Shown: positions 27,774-35,845 of the stretch, in pieces
Layout: each line of letters opens with the position of its first letter
Numbering within the stretch: the stretch's first letter is position 1
DNA from: Streptomyces sp. CB02959
GTDB lineage: Bacteria > Actinomycetota > Actinomycetes > Streptomycetales > Streptomycetaceae
Length of the DNA: 63,718 nucleotides
NCBI RefSeq assembly: GCF_002803155.1
Contig: NZ_NNBP01000043.1
Span: 1 to 63,718 of the forward strand
Direction of reading: 5' to 3'
Notes under the pieces: model-generated
Seen by the model: the letters and a program-made list of their open reading frames with translations, nothing else
What the model was told of the DNA's origin: nothing
The model's database searches: none
Translations under genes and position numbers: made by a program

Positions 27774-28170
27774 GTGGCACGGAACTTCGACGACGACGCG
27801 CCCCGCCGGATCCGGGACGCGGATGAACTGGTCCACGCCCGCAGGCGGGACGCCGACGAACGGATCTACGTGGTGAGCACCAACCTCGTCATCGACGCCC
27901 AGGAGAATCTCGGCCGACGCCGGCGGCTGGACCGCATCTGGCGCGCCGGGGCGGCCGCCAGTTGGCTGTCCTTACTCACCGCCGTCATCGGTACGGGCAT
28001 CGCCACGCTGACCACGGGCACCCCGCAGGGTTCGTCCTGGGCGATCTGATCGGCGCCAGCCTGCTCCTGCTGTCCGTGCCGGCGCTGGTCGGGGTGCACT
28101 TCGCCGGCCGGGGCCTGCCCACCCTCCAGCGTGCCGAGGCCCGGCTTGTCTCCGCGCAGGAGCAGCTGAC
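27774..28170 (+). pseudogene. Two-helix membrane protein, frameshifted
   Basis: A GTG start gives a 91-aa product (VYVVSTNLVIDAQ-like linker, then SWLSLLTAVIGTGIATLTT) that stops at 28049. In the neighbouring frame a second helix continues without gap (FVLGDLIGASLLLLSVPALV, then LQRAEARLVSAQEQL). One shifted base at about 28030 thus splits an originally about 130-aa protein with two helices and a C-terminal helix. Its 3' end is lost where a regulator on the other strand is also cut. Function unknown. Confidence 0.45.
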
Positions 28171-28806
28171 GTGGTCCTCTGCGGCGTCGGCGAGTTCGAG
28201 CGCGCGCAGGTAGTACTTCTGGCCAAGGCCCTGCTGGTTCTCGTACATGGCCATCCAGCCCGTGAGGTACGCGAAGTCCGCGACGGCGGCCCGCATGGCG
28301 CGGGTGACCTCTTCGGTGCCGCTCGCGCGCAGGTAGGGGCCGGCGGTGTCGACCAGGAAGGCGGCGGCCATCGGCCGGGCATGCCCGGCCCCGACTTGGT
28401 CGAGGATGTCGGCGACCTTGTCGGTCATGGTGCGGACGGTTTCGACATCGGACCTGCCGATGTGCACTGTTCGCCCGGCCGCCGTCGCCTCCAGCCGGCC
28501 CTTCACGTCTTCGAACCGCGGGACGGCCAGCGCCGCGGCGTACCTGCCGGTCTTCAACACGCCACGGCGCGGGGGATCCATGTCTGCTCGACTCAGGTCG
28601 ACCACTCCCGTCACGACGTCGCCTTCTGCGGCCGGTTCTGCCACGGTCGGCCAGCCGATTTCCGCGCACGCTACGGGTCGTCCGAGCATCCGGGAGAGCG
28701 CCTCGGTGATGGCGGGCCGCGCCTCGGGCTGCAGGACCAAGGCGTCGAGGTGCGTTACTCGTGGGCTCCGCTGGCTGCGGGCGGTGAGGTCAAGTGACCT
28801 CTGCAC
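28168..28806 (-). pseudogene. XRE/TPR-type regulator, both ends missing
   Basis: The minus strand contains the central part of a Streptomyces-type regulator with TPR-like helices. It reads LSRMLGRPVACAEIGW, then VRTMTDKVADILDQVGAGHA, then FAYLTGWMAMYENQQGLGQK and YYLRALELADAAED. The helix-turn-helix that normally precedes it is absent, and the last helices are cut at about 28168. There it meets the truncated membrane gene tail to tail. Confidence 0.6.
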
Positions 28807-28840
28807 CGATCATGCCGGAGACGCACCCGAAGGCGGCACG

Positions 28841-29056
28841 GTGAGCGGCCGTCACACCGCCCCGAGGGCGCCCTCGATTCGGTTGTCCGTGTGGCAGCCC
28901 CTAACGGTGCTGGCGGTCCTGGGGGCTCTTCCTCCCACCGCGGTCGTCGCCAGCGCCGCCCGGGCCCTTTCGATCCCCGCTCCGGCCGCGGCCGCGGTCC
29001 CGGATCAGGCGTCAGCAGGCGTCACGACGGCGGACGCAACCTCGACCGCCCCATAA
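28841..29056 (+). CDS. Possible 71-aa secreted or membrane protein
   Basis: A GTG with AAGGCGG shortly upstream opens a frame with a basic start, one hydrophobic segment (VWQPLTVLAVLGALPPTAVV) and an Ala-rich tail ending TTADATSTAP. It could be a small exported protein. No family is recognised. Its end overlaps the converging gene by 35 bases. Confidence 0.3.
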   Translation: MSGRHTAPRAPSIRLSVWQPLTVLAVLGALPPTAVVASAARALSIPAPAAAAVPDQASAGVTTADATSTAP

Positions 29057-29402
29057 TCTCCGGTGGGTGCTGTTTCGCCCGCGCCCGCCGGTCACTCGCT
29101 GCGGCTGCCGTGGTCCGCGGCGATCCAGGTGGTTTCTGTCGGAGTCGGGTCATGCGCTCGCGATGCCGGAAGAAGTCCCGGAACACGTCGCGTCGGTGTT
29201 CGGACTCCTGCGGCAGGAACGACGCTGCTCCCACTATTGCCGTGAGCACGACGGCGCAGAAGACGACGACCCACCAGGGTGCGCCTGTGTACGCGATCGC
29301 CCCGATGCCGGTTCCCCCACTGACGGCGCCGGTGACGCCGGCAGGTAGGCAGGAACGGCGCCCGCGCGACCCGCGAGCACCGCGCGGGGCTGTTACGGCC
29401 AT
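29022..29402 (-). CDS. Small membrane protein with conserved leader
   Basis: The 126-aa product has a basic start, a Gly-rich hydrophobic region (AGVTGAVSGGTGIGAIAYTG, then WWVVVFCAVVLTAIVGAASF) and a basic, Arg-rich tail. The ATG at 29402 has AAGGAA upstream. The 140 bases before the start are clearly related to a second copy at 49166-49310, so gene and leader may form a mobile or duplicated unit. Family and function unknown; small proteins of this kind are common in actinobacterial integrative elements. Confidence 0.45.
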   Translation of the reverse strand: MAVTAPRGARGSRGRRSCLPAGVTGAVSGGTGIGAIAYTGAPWWVVVFCAVVLTAIVGAASFLPQESEHRRDVFRDFFRHRERMTRLRQKPPGSPRTTAAAASDRRARAKQHPPEIMGRSRLRPPS

Positions 29403-29545
29403 GACGGTTCCTTGCTTTGGGCGTGCTGGAGGAGCACGCGGGTGAATGGATGGTGCGACCTTGGACCGCCGGGGGGGGTAGCCCCGCAAGCGCGCTGGTC
29501 GGGTCCGGTGGCGCCCCCGGACTTGGAGGAGACTGCCGCACGGCT
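29403..29545 (-). repeat. Conserved leader segment, copy A
   Basis: Read on the minus strand, this segment is closely related to plus-strand 49166-49310, including a shared CAGTCTCCTCC and a shared GGGGGCGCCACCGGAC block with hairpin potential. In this copy it ends at a good start codon. Confidence 0.6.
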
Positions 29546-29669
29546 GATCACCTCGGGATTCACTGGCCCATAAATGGGTGCCGGCAGGGCGCTACGGAGC
29601 GGCCCTACAGTGACCGGCCTTAGAGGCCACGCGGATAGGCGGAGCAATGCCGTGGCGTAAACGCAGTTC

Positions 29670-29691
29670 GCTCGCACGCGTGCGTGCGAGC
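29670..29691. promoter_or_regulatory. Perfect 10-2-10 palindrome before the phosphotransferase gene
   Basis: GCTCGCACGC, GT, then GCGTGCGAGC form a perfect inverted repeat eight bases before the ATG at 29700. It would overlap the leader or RBS and could be an operator or an RNA hairpin. Confidence 0.5.
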
Positions 29692-29699
29692 ATGAGTCC

Positions 29700-30728
29700 A
29701 TGTGGTCACGACTGCCATTCGGGGACGAGCTGCGGTCCGGGCTAGGCTCACCTCGTCGGGCTCACCGACTGGGAAGCAGCCCGCGTTCTCGGGTATGGCG
29801 GGCCGAGCTGTCCGGCACACCCGTGGTGGTCAAGCAGCTCATCGAGGCTCCGGAGGCGGCCGAGAGGTATGCCCGCGAGGTGGCGGCGCTGAAGCTCGCA
29901 TCCCGGGTTGGCCCGCCCGTGGTGCCGATGCTTCTCGGCACCGATCCGGACGAACGTGTCCTGGTCCTTGAGCACTTGGACCACCAGCCGCCCGGCGAGG
30001 GCTGGGTAGTTGACTACGCTGCGGCACTGGCCCGACTCCATGCGGCCACCAGCACCGACGACACAGGTACACTCCCCGCCTGGTCCGGCCCAGCCCAAAG
30101 CGACATCGGCTCCTTCCTCGGACTTGCCTGGACGCTCGGCGTCGCGGTTCCGACCGGAGTCCGAGCCGAGCTGGACGACCTGGTGAACCGCCTGGCCGGC
30201 ACACAGGGCCATGCCCTGCTGCATGGCGACCCCTGCCCCGGCAACGACATGCACACCAGCAGCGGCGTCCGGTTCATCGACTTCGAGCAGTCCGCGCTGG
30301 GCAATGGGCTCGTGGAACTCGCCTACCTGCGCATGGGCTTCCCAACCTGCGGGTGCGTCACGGCCCCGGCACAGCCCCTGCTGCACGCAGCAGAGACCGC
30401 CTATCGCGCGACCTGGCGCGACGCGACGGGCACCGATACCCAAGATGATCTCACCGATGCATGTGCTGCCTGGCTGCTACGAGGCGACGCACTGGTCCAG
30501 CGAGCCGAACGCGGAACCGTCGACCACTTGGCCGAGATCCCGAAACGGGACCGGAAATGGGGCACGGCAACGGCCCGGCAGCGACTCGTCCACCGTCTCG
30601 GAATCGTCAGCCAGATGACCGCTGATGGCAGTGAGCTCAACGGCCTGGGACAACTCGCCGCGGCCATCAAGAGAGCCATACTCACCCGATGGCCCACGCT
30701 TCAACCACTGCCCCTACAAAGGCCATAA
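29700..30728 (+). CDS. Aminoglycoside/choline-kinase-like phosphotransferase
   Basis: The 342-aa protein has the APH kinase fold. GTPVVVKQLIEAPEAAERYA contains the ATP-contacting Lys, LLHGDPCPGNDM is the Brenner motif with the catalytic Asp, and VRFIDFEQSALGN stands for the metal-binding DxD/DFE segment. The family phosphorylates aminoglycosides, sugars or choline, but many members are metabolic; the substrate is unknown. The ATG follows a perfect palindrome. It converges with a broken zinc-motif gene. Confidence 0.75.
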   Translation: MWSRLPFGDELRSGLGSPRRAHRLGSSPRSRVWRAELSGTPVVVKQLIEAPEAAERYAREVAALKLASRVGPPVVPMLLGTDPDERVLVLEHLDHQPPGEGWVVDYAAALARLHAATSTDDTGTLPAWSGPAQSDIGSFLGLAWTLGVAVPTGVRAELDDLVNRLAGTQGHALLHGDPCPGNDMHTSSGVRFIDFEQSALGNGLVELAYLRMGFPTCGCVTAPAQPLLHAAETAYRATWRDATGTDTQDDLTDACAAWLLRGDALVQRAERGTVDHLAEIPKRDRKWGTATARQRLVHRLGIVSQMTADGSELNGLGQLAAAIKRAILTRWPTLQPLPLQRP

Positions 30729-30733
30729 GGGCG

Positions 30734-31689
30734 CTAAAGGAGGTCGTCTTGTTGGCCGGCGGTCATGCCCGCGGGATTCAGGGTGGCGACGAGGTGCTCG
30801 TCGAGCTGCTCGGCACCTGTGCCGGGGCTGGTGCCGAAGGGGGCGTAGAAGCGGGCCGTGCTGGGGTAGAACTGGTCGGTCAGTTCCGGTGCTCCGATGC
30901 TGTGCGGGTCGCCGTCGGCGGAGTGCAGGGCCTTGTCGAAGGAGGCGGGTTCCCAGACGAACGCCGTGGCGGGACTGGAGGGGTGGATTTTCAGCAGGCC
31001 GCAGCGGACGAGCTCGCCGAGCATCGAAGCGGTTTCGTTGGCCTTCGGATGTAGTGGGTTCAGCCAGGCTCCGACATCGCTGATCGGTGCGGTGGAGGTG
31101 CGTAACGCCGGAGGGCCAGCGCCGCGGTCATCCCCTTGACGGGTGCTTGCGGCACCACGGAGTCATGGGTGAGCGCGTACTCCTCCGTGAGGATGCTGCG
31201 CCGTGTCTGCGTCCAGGCGGTACGGACGGCTTCGCGGGCCTGCTGGGCGGCGGCCTTGGCTTCGGCGGCCTCCCGCTTGGCTTCCCGCTTGGCCTTGCGT
31301 TTGGGGTCGCTGACTGCACGCGCGGTCAGGAGCACCGACTCGTTGCAGTCCACGCAGTCCGGTATTTCGCCGTTGCACAGTTGCTGGAACGCGGTGCGGG
31401 ACGTGAGGCTGAGGGGGCCGTCGCACTGGGAGCAGTGGTGGTCGGGAACGATGGCGAGGACGCCGGCCGCGGCTACCGCGTGGATGGGGTTGCCCCAGCC
31501 GGCGGTGTCGATGGCGTTGGTCTTCTCACACCACAGGGGGGTGTCGTAGCCCGGGGCGAAACCTGCCAGCGCTCAGTACCGCACGCCGATCGCCACGATT
31601 TCAGGGTCGGCCCCTTCGTTCGCGATCACCGTCGGAATCAGGCGGGTGAGGTCGTCGCCGCTCTGTCCCGACTCAGGCACATCAGTCAT
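30734..31689 (-). pseudogene. Zinc-motif protein split by an in-frame TGA and a frameshift
   Basis: The minus strand begins with a 38-codon frame (SGDDLTRLIPTVIANEGADP) ending at TGA 31573-31575. The same frame continues with GYDTPLWCEKTNAIDTAGWG, HHCSQCDGPLSLTSRTAFQQ and IPDCVDCNES, giving two CxxC pairs as in a zinc ribbon. A highly charged helix rich in KRKAKREAKREAAEAKAAAQ follows. At about 31100 a second break moves the frame to SDVGAWLNPLHPKANETASM, then FVWEPASFDKAL, ending at 30734. Repaired, it would be about 318 aa. I do not recognise the family. Confidence 0.5.
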
Positions 31690-31691
31690 AC

Positions 31692-31708
31692 CTGCATACC
31701 TTATGCAG
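31692..31708. promoter_or_regulatory. Perfect 7-3-7 palindrome before the zinc-motif gene
   Basis: CTGCATA, three bases, TATGCAG lies immediately upstream of the ATG at 31687-31689 and overlaps the expected RBS. It fits an operator or a translation-blocking hairpin. Confidence 0.45.
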
Positions 31709-32017
31709 CCGTCTCTGGCCGAGGAACCGAGGGCCGATCTGGAGTTCCCGCCCGGACGGACACCGGCACACGGCCGTCGTGACCCACTTGCTCCTCCACG
31801 AGGCCGATCTGGGCCGGCGACACGCCTTACAGCGCGCCGGGGGGCGGAAGCGACGTGCCCGGCCGGGCACGTGCATGTAAGCCGGTCTGGTCGGTTTGAG
31901 CCTGAACAACCGTCGCTCTTAAGCCAGTTGCCCCGATCCTCCTGCAGAGGGAACTCCACCCGGGGGAGCATACACAGCGAACTCGTTTGACTACCGAACG
32001 CGACGAAATGGGGGACG
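31709..32017. other. Intergenic, no gene seen
   Basis: This space separates the divergent zinc-motif gene and the coiled-coil gene. It must hold promoters for both. I see no confident promoter box; a GGGGGA just before 32018 is the likely ribosome-binding site of the coiled-coil gene. Confidence 0.4.
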
Positions 32018-33301
32018 ATGCCACGCCAGCCCAACCCGGACATCACCACGACCCTGACGATGCTCCACACCGCCGTCATGCACACGGACAAGAACATCCG
32101 GGACGCGCTCGAAAAGAGCGTCGAGAAGCTGGAGTCGACCGGCCGGGCCGGCCACGACAAGACGACCAAGGAGGTCGTCGACGAGCTCGGCCGGATGCGC
32201 GCAAACTTCCGCGACGTCCACAACAAGCTCAACTCCAACGGAGATGCGCTCAACGCCGCCGTCCAGGACGTCGTCGCCGAACTGCGCAGCGAGTTGCAGG
32301 AGGTCCGCATCATGCTCGCGGAACTCGCCCCGCCCGTGCCTCTCCCGCCCTCCCCCACCTCGGCCGTCCAGCGGGCATCAGGTGCCGAGGGCGCCCCCGC
32401 CGGACCCGTGCCCGCACCGGTCACCGCCATCGCTGAGCACGACCAGCCCGCGGCAGAAACCGCCCTCCATCCCGCGATCCCGGCGCAGCGTGCCGCCGAT
32501 CAGACTCCCTCGCCCAGCCCGGCGCTATCGGTCGACGCGGTCCGCCAAGCCGTCCGTGAGGTCCTCTCCGAGGAACTCGCGCCCGTGCTCGCCCCCCTCG
32601 TAGCCGCGAACCGCAACGGCGCCGGCCCGGTCGGCGACCAGCACGACGCGCCGGACCGGGTACACGAAGCGGCCGCAGAGATCAAGGAGGAGCTCAGCAC
32701 CACCCTGGGAGAAGCCCGGTCCGGGCTCGCTTCCCTGCAGCAGGAGATCGCAGACCTGCGCACCGTCGTAGAGGAGCTTCGGCCCCGTCCCGCCGCCACT
32801 GCCGAAACCACGACCGCCGCAGTGAGCAAGGAGCATGGCGACCTGCTCAAGACGGCGGCCCGCGTCTCCTCCGCCAGTCTGCTGTGCCACCGCGACATCT
32901 GGGAGTTCATCACCGGCCACGCCGGCCGACACCCACACTTCCGCGTGCCACCGCAGGTCGCCGACGAGGGAGACCAACGGATCCGCGCCGCACTGTCCGG
33001 CCGCTCCCTGATCGCCCTGCTGATCAGCCTGCACTCCATCAAGCACACCGCCAACGACGGAGACGGTGACCGGGAACTCGCCACCACCGTGTACGAGCGG
33101 ATCGAGGAGAGCCTGACCGGCCTCACCCCCAGCGGTACGCCGGTCACCATCACCCTCGACGACCGCACCGCCGCTCCAACCACCCCGCCCGCCGCGAACG
33201 ACGCCGAGTCCGACGACGAACCGGTGAACACCGGCACCCCACCAGCCTCCACGGAACCGGACACGGACCCGGGCGAGGAGGCCGACCCCGCCGCCGCGTG
33301 A
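32018..33301 (+). CDS. Hypothetical 427-aa coiled-coil protein
   Basis: I do not recognise this family. The N-terminal 100 residues form a long amphipathic helix with heptads (IRDALEKSVEKLESTG, VVDELGRMRANFRDVHNKLN, VVAELRSELQEVRIMLAELA). A Pro/Ala-rich linker is followed by a second coiled coil (residues 215-265, IKEELSTTLGEARSGLASLQ). A compact conserved-looking domain comes next (ASLLCHRDIWEFITGHAGRH, PHFRVPPQVADEGDQRIRAA, LIALLISLHSIKHT), then an acidic disordered tail. No signal peptide or helix for the membrane. It would suit a cytoplasmic scaffold or partner-binding protein. It looks intact although its neighbours are broken. Confidence 0.6.
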   Translation: MPRQPNPDITTTLTMLHTAVMHTDKNIRDALEKSVEKLESTGRAGHDKTTKEVVDELGRMRANFRDVHNKLNSNGDALNAAVQDVVAELRSELQEVRIMLAELAPPVPLPPSPTSAVQRASGAEGAPAGPVPAPVTAIAEHDQPAAETALHPAIPAQRAADQTPSPSPALSVDAVRQAVREVLSEELAPVLAPLVAANRNGAGPVGDQHDAPDRVHEAAAEIKEELSTTLGEARSGLASLQQEIADLRTVVEELRPRPAATAETTTAAVSKEHGDLLKTAARVSSASLLCHRDIWEFITGHAGRHPHFRVPPQVADEGDQRIRAALSGRSLIALLISLHSIKHTANDGDGDRELATTVYERIEESLTGLTPSGTPVTITLDDRTAAPTTPPAANDAESDDEPVNTGTPPASTEPDTDPGEEADPAAA

Positions 33302-33458
33302 ACGGCTGGCGCGGCACCTGGCACTCCGGGGTGCCGCGCCGCCGCCCGGCACTTGCGGCGGCCTCGAACAGGTCAGCTGCGGGGCCGTATCGCAAGGACG
33401 GCGTCGCCGACGTCGCGGGGAGCCTCGCAGGTGGTCTGCCGATCTCCTGAGGGAGGTC

Positions 33459-34036
33459 TCACTTCCTATGTTGCGGCTGGGCCAGTCCGGCCGGGTCGAT
33501 GTCGAAGGGGAACGGCTTCTCGATGCGGGTCACGCTGCCCGGCAGGGCGGTCGCCGTTTCGACGTACGGGCCGGCGTCCAGCTCGCAGGTGATCAGGCGC
33601 GGGGCCGGGTCGAACTCCAGGCGCCAGTAGTACGGGACTGCGGCCTCCGCGTACAGCTGCGGCTTGAGCTTGCGGTCCATGGTCTTGTTGCCGGGCGTGA
33701 CGCGCTCGACGACCAGTTGCACTGCCTCGGCGTCGATGCTGACGCCGTCCTCGGCGGTCGCACCCGCGTCGGCGACGACGATGTCCGGCACAACCAACCC
33801 GGACGGCAGGATCACGTTGATGGCCTCCAGCACTTCGACCGGGGCGCCGGCAGCCTGGGCGGCCGCGTCCAGGGCGATGTGGAGCCGGAAGCTTGCGCGC
33901 TGATGGCGCAGGCCGGGGCGGGGGACACCACGAGCGACTCCCCCAGCAGCTCGTAGCGGACGGTCCGGTCTTCGGGCAGGGCCAGGACGTCCTCGACGCT
34001 CCAGGGCCCCTGGTGCGTAAAGCTGGCAACGCTCAT
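33459..34036 (-). pseudogene. Uma2-family (DUF820) endonuclease-like, one frameshift
   Basis: The first frame gives WSVEDVLALPEDRTVRYELL and GESLVVSPAP. After a one-base shift at about 33905 the rest continues: RHQRASFRLHIALDAAAQAA, then INVILPSGLVVPDIVVADAG with the PD of the PD-(D/E)xK site. RKLKPQLYAEAAVPYYWRLE carries the second part. One extra G would restore a single frame of about 192 aa, the normal length. Uma2 proteins are abundant nuclease-fold proteins of uncertain role in Streptomyces. A second, intact member lies at 34366-34923 beyond the tRNA. Confidence 0.7.
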
Positions 34037-34215
34037 CCCTTCACCTCCATCACGTACTACCAGTGTGGCCTGCCGCGACGGCCAGTGGCTCCCGTCATGC
34101 CTCCGTATCCGCGATCGCTCCCTGCGCCCGTTGGCTGGCCCCACCGGAACCGTCGGGTCGGGGTGGAAGTCGATTCGGCTGATCCAGGTCGGTGCCGTAG
34201 GGTTCGGTGTGCCGT

Positions 34216-34289
34216 CGCGGGGTGGAGCAGCTCGGTAGCTCGCTGGGCTCATAACCCAGAGGTCGCAGGTTCAAATCCTGTCCCCGCTA
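34216..34289 (+). tRNA. Initiator tRNA-fMet (CAT)
   Basis: The 74-base cloverleaf is complete: acceptor CGCGGGG/CCCCGCT, D arm GAGC...GCTC, anticodon arm CTGGG-CTCATAA-CCCAG, and T arm GCAGG-TTCAAAT-CCTGT. The CAT anticodon, the unpaired first base pair (C1 with T72) and the three G:C pairs next to the anticodon loop mark it as the initiator. CCA is not encoded. A strong terminator follows seven bases later. Confidence 0.95.
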
Positions 34290-34295
34290 CTTCCA

Positions 34296-34330
34296 GGTGA
34301 AGGCCCGGTGGACACCACCGGGCCTTCACC
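34296..34330 (+). terminator. tRNA terminator hairpin
   Basis: A perfect 16-bp stem (GGTGAAGGCCCGGTGG pairing with CCACCGGGCCTTCACC) with loop ACA lies directly behind the tRNA. Its right arm is part of the 35-bp direct repeat also found at 22001. Confidence 0.85.
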
Positions 34331-34351
34331 GTTCGCGTTCTCGATCGAGGT
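34317..34351 (+). repeat. 35-bp direct repeat, right copy
   Basis: It starts inside the right arm of the tRNA terminator and runs 21 bases beyond it. It matches 22001-22035 at 33 of 35 positions. Confidence 0.75.
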
Positions 34352-34365
34352 CGTGGGCGGAGCGC

Positions 34366-34923
34366 TCAAAGGGCGCTGGTGTCCAGGTCGAGTCCGAACG
34401 GTTCCGGTAGGTGCACGGTGGTGCCGTAGGGGTGAGGGCCGTCGGCACGGGTGTAGCCGAGGCGACCGGGCTCGGCGTACAGGGTCACCGAACGTTCCTG
34501 CCGGTCGACCAGCAGGTACAGCGGTGCCCCGTATTCGGCATACCGCTTGCGCTTGACCACGCGGTCGGTGTCCCCGTTGGACTCGGAGGTGACCTCGACG
34601 ACGAGGAGCGTGTCGGCGGGCAGTAGGGCGCCGGCGCCCTTGGCCGCGGCCGCGGGGACGACGGCGAGGTCGGGGATGTACCAGTTCGGCGAACCGGGCA
34701 GGTCGAGGTTGCCGGAGCCGATGACGCAGTCGAGTTCGCGGGCGCGGACGCGGATCTGCTCGCGGAGGGTGTCGGCGACGGCTTCGTGGTCCCAGCTGGG
34801 CGGCACGGTCTCGATGACCCCTTCGATGATTTCGGCGCGGTCGTCCTTGAGGTGCTGGATGGCGTACTTCAGGGCCCGCTCGGGGTCGATGCCCTGAGCG
34901 TAGTCGGCGGGTACTTCACTCAC
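34366..34923 (-). CDS. Uma2-family (DUF820) endonuclease-like protein
   Basis: The 185-aa product has the PD-(D/E)xK nuclease fold of the Uma2 family. WDHEAVADTLREQIRVRARE is the first helix, NWYIPDLAVVP the Asp-containing strand, and LLVVEVTSESNGDTDRVVKR the E-x-(S/T) strand. KRYAEYGAPLYLLVDRQERS is the C-terminal part. Start GTG at 34921-34923. It stands behind the tRNA on the opposite strand. Function in vivo unknown. Confidence 0.75.
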   Translation of the reverse strand: MSEVPADYAQGIDPERALKYAIQHLKDDRAEIIEGVIETVPPSWDHEAVADTLREQIRVRARELDCVIGSGNLDLPGSPNWYIPDLAVVPAAAAKGAGALLPADTLLVVEVTSESNGDTDRVVKRKRYAEYGAPLYLLVDRQERSVTLYAEPGRLGYTRADGPHPYGTTVHLPEPFGLDLDTSAL

Positions 34924-35180
34924 TGGACCGTCCTTCAGCTGCGGCAGCGTGTGCTCACAACGTAGCGTCCCCGCTGGATGGGAGCGTGGTTGAAGGGTGG
35001 TGTCCCTCGTGCGGGCGATGCACCGGTGTTGTTGATGTCGAGGCTCCCCACACGAGGGGCCGGCAGGCAGGTCCATCCCGCCGGTCGCCATGGTGGAGTC
35101 GCTGTGGGCGATGGCAGCCCACGTGCAGCGAAGCACCGGTGGCCGGGAGTTCCGCGATGGATCCGTGACCAGGATGCCGG

Positions 35181-35612
35181 TCACACCCTGTGGGGCACCA
35201 GTGGCCAGGTCAGGGGAGCCCAGCCGAAGAAGATGTGGTCTACGGCGCCGTACCGGAGAACCGCGTTGGAGCCCGCGGAGGACACCGGCTCGAACATGGT
35301 GGAGACACCCAGCAGCAGGCCGCCCCGCTTCCGGCCTGCCTTGATGGTCTCCAGCTCCGCCGAAGACGACCAATGCTCATCGGGGCCGGCGTCGAGGTGA
35401 ATGGTCGATCCCGTCAGACGCGTGAGGGGCGGGGCCTGGTCGGCCACCCACTTGTCGACCACCAGCTCGCGGCCCATTGGACGGAACCCGCGGGCGCGCC
35501 AGCGCCGCTCGGTGTTCACCGTCCATCCGCCCCCGCCGTCCTGGTCCAGGTGGACCGCCTTCGTCGACGCTACCTGACGGACAGCCAGGAATCCCCGACA
35601 GTGCGATAGCAC
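35181..35612 (-). CDS. Hypothetical protein
   Basis: An open frame of 143 aa with balanced composition (RELVVDKWVADQAPPLTRLT, HLDAGPDEHWSSSAELETIK, GGLLLGVSTMFEP). No family, signal peptide or membrane helix is recognised. The start is uncertain. It may be a fragment, since the ends do not look like natural domain borders. From 34924 to 35180 and from 35613 to 35845 I see nothing clear. Confidence 0.35.
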   Translation of the reverse strand: MLSHCRGFLAVRQVASTKAVHLDQDGGGGWTVNTERRWRARGFRPMGRELVVDKWVADQAPPLTRLTGSTIHLDAGPDEHWSSSAELETIKAGRKRGGLLLGVSTMFEPVSSAGSNAVLRYGAVDHIFFGWAPLTWPLVPHRV

Positions 35613-35845
35613 GCCTATTCAGCTTGCGGTTCGCCGGGCCCTCGGCAGCGACGCGGTTCAGTGCAACGTCAGTGAGGGCTTTACCCTGCGCTTTGGGGTG
35701 CCGTCGCTTCGTGGCTGTGGCGGTCTGCTGCCTGAGGGCGCGCGGCGCGGTGCCAGTTCCCTTACCTGCCTTGACGAACTCCGCATCGAAGCGTGCCGGC
35801 CTCTTCCGCTCACGCTGTGGGCGGTCGCGATTTCCGTGTGGTGTG

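Noticed and set aside
31573..31575. Selenocysteine at the in-frame TGA
   Set aside because: No SECIS-like hairpin directly follows, the gene carries a second break, and Trp-to-TGA decay explains it more simply.
32986..33069. Small plus-strand frames inside the coiled-coil gene
   Set aside because: They lie within a well-supported coding region in another frame and are Arg/Pro-rich shadows.
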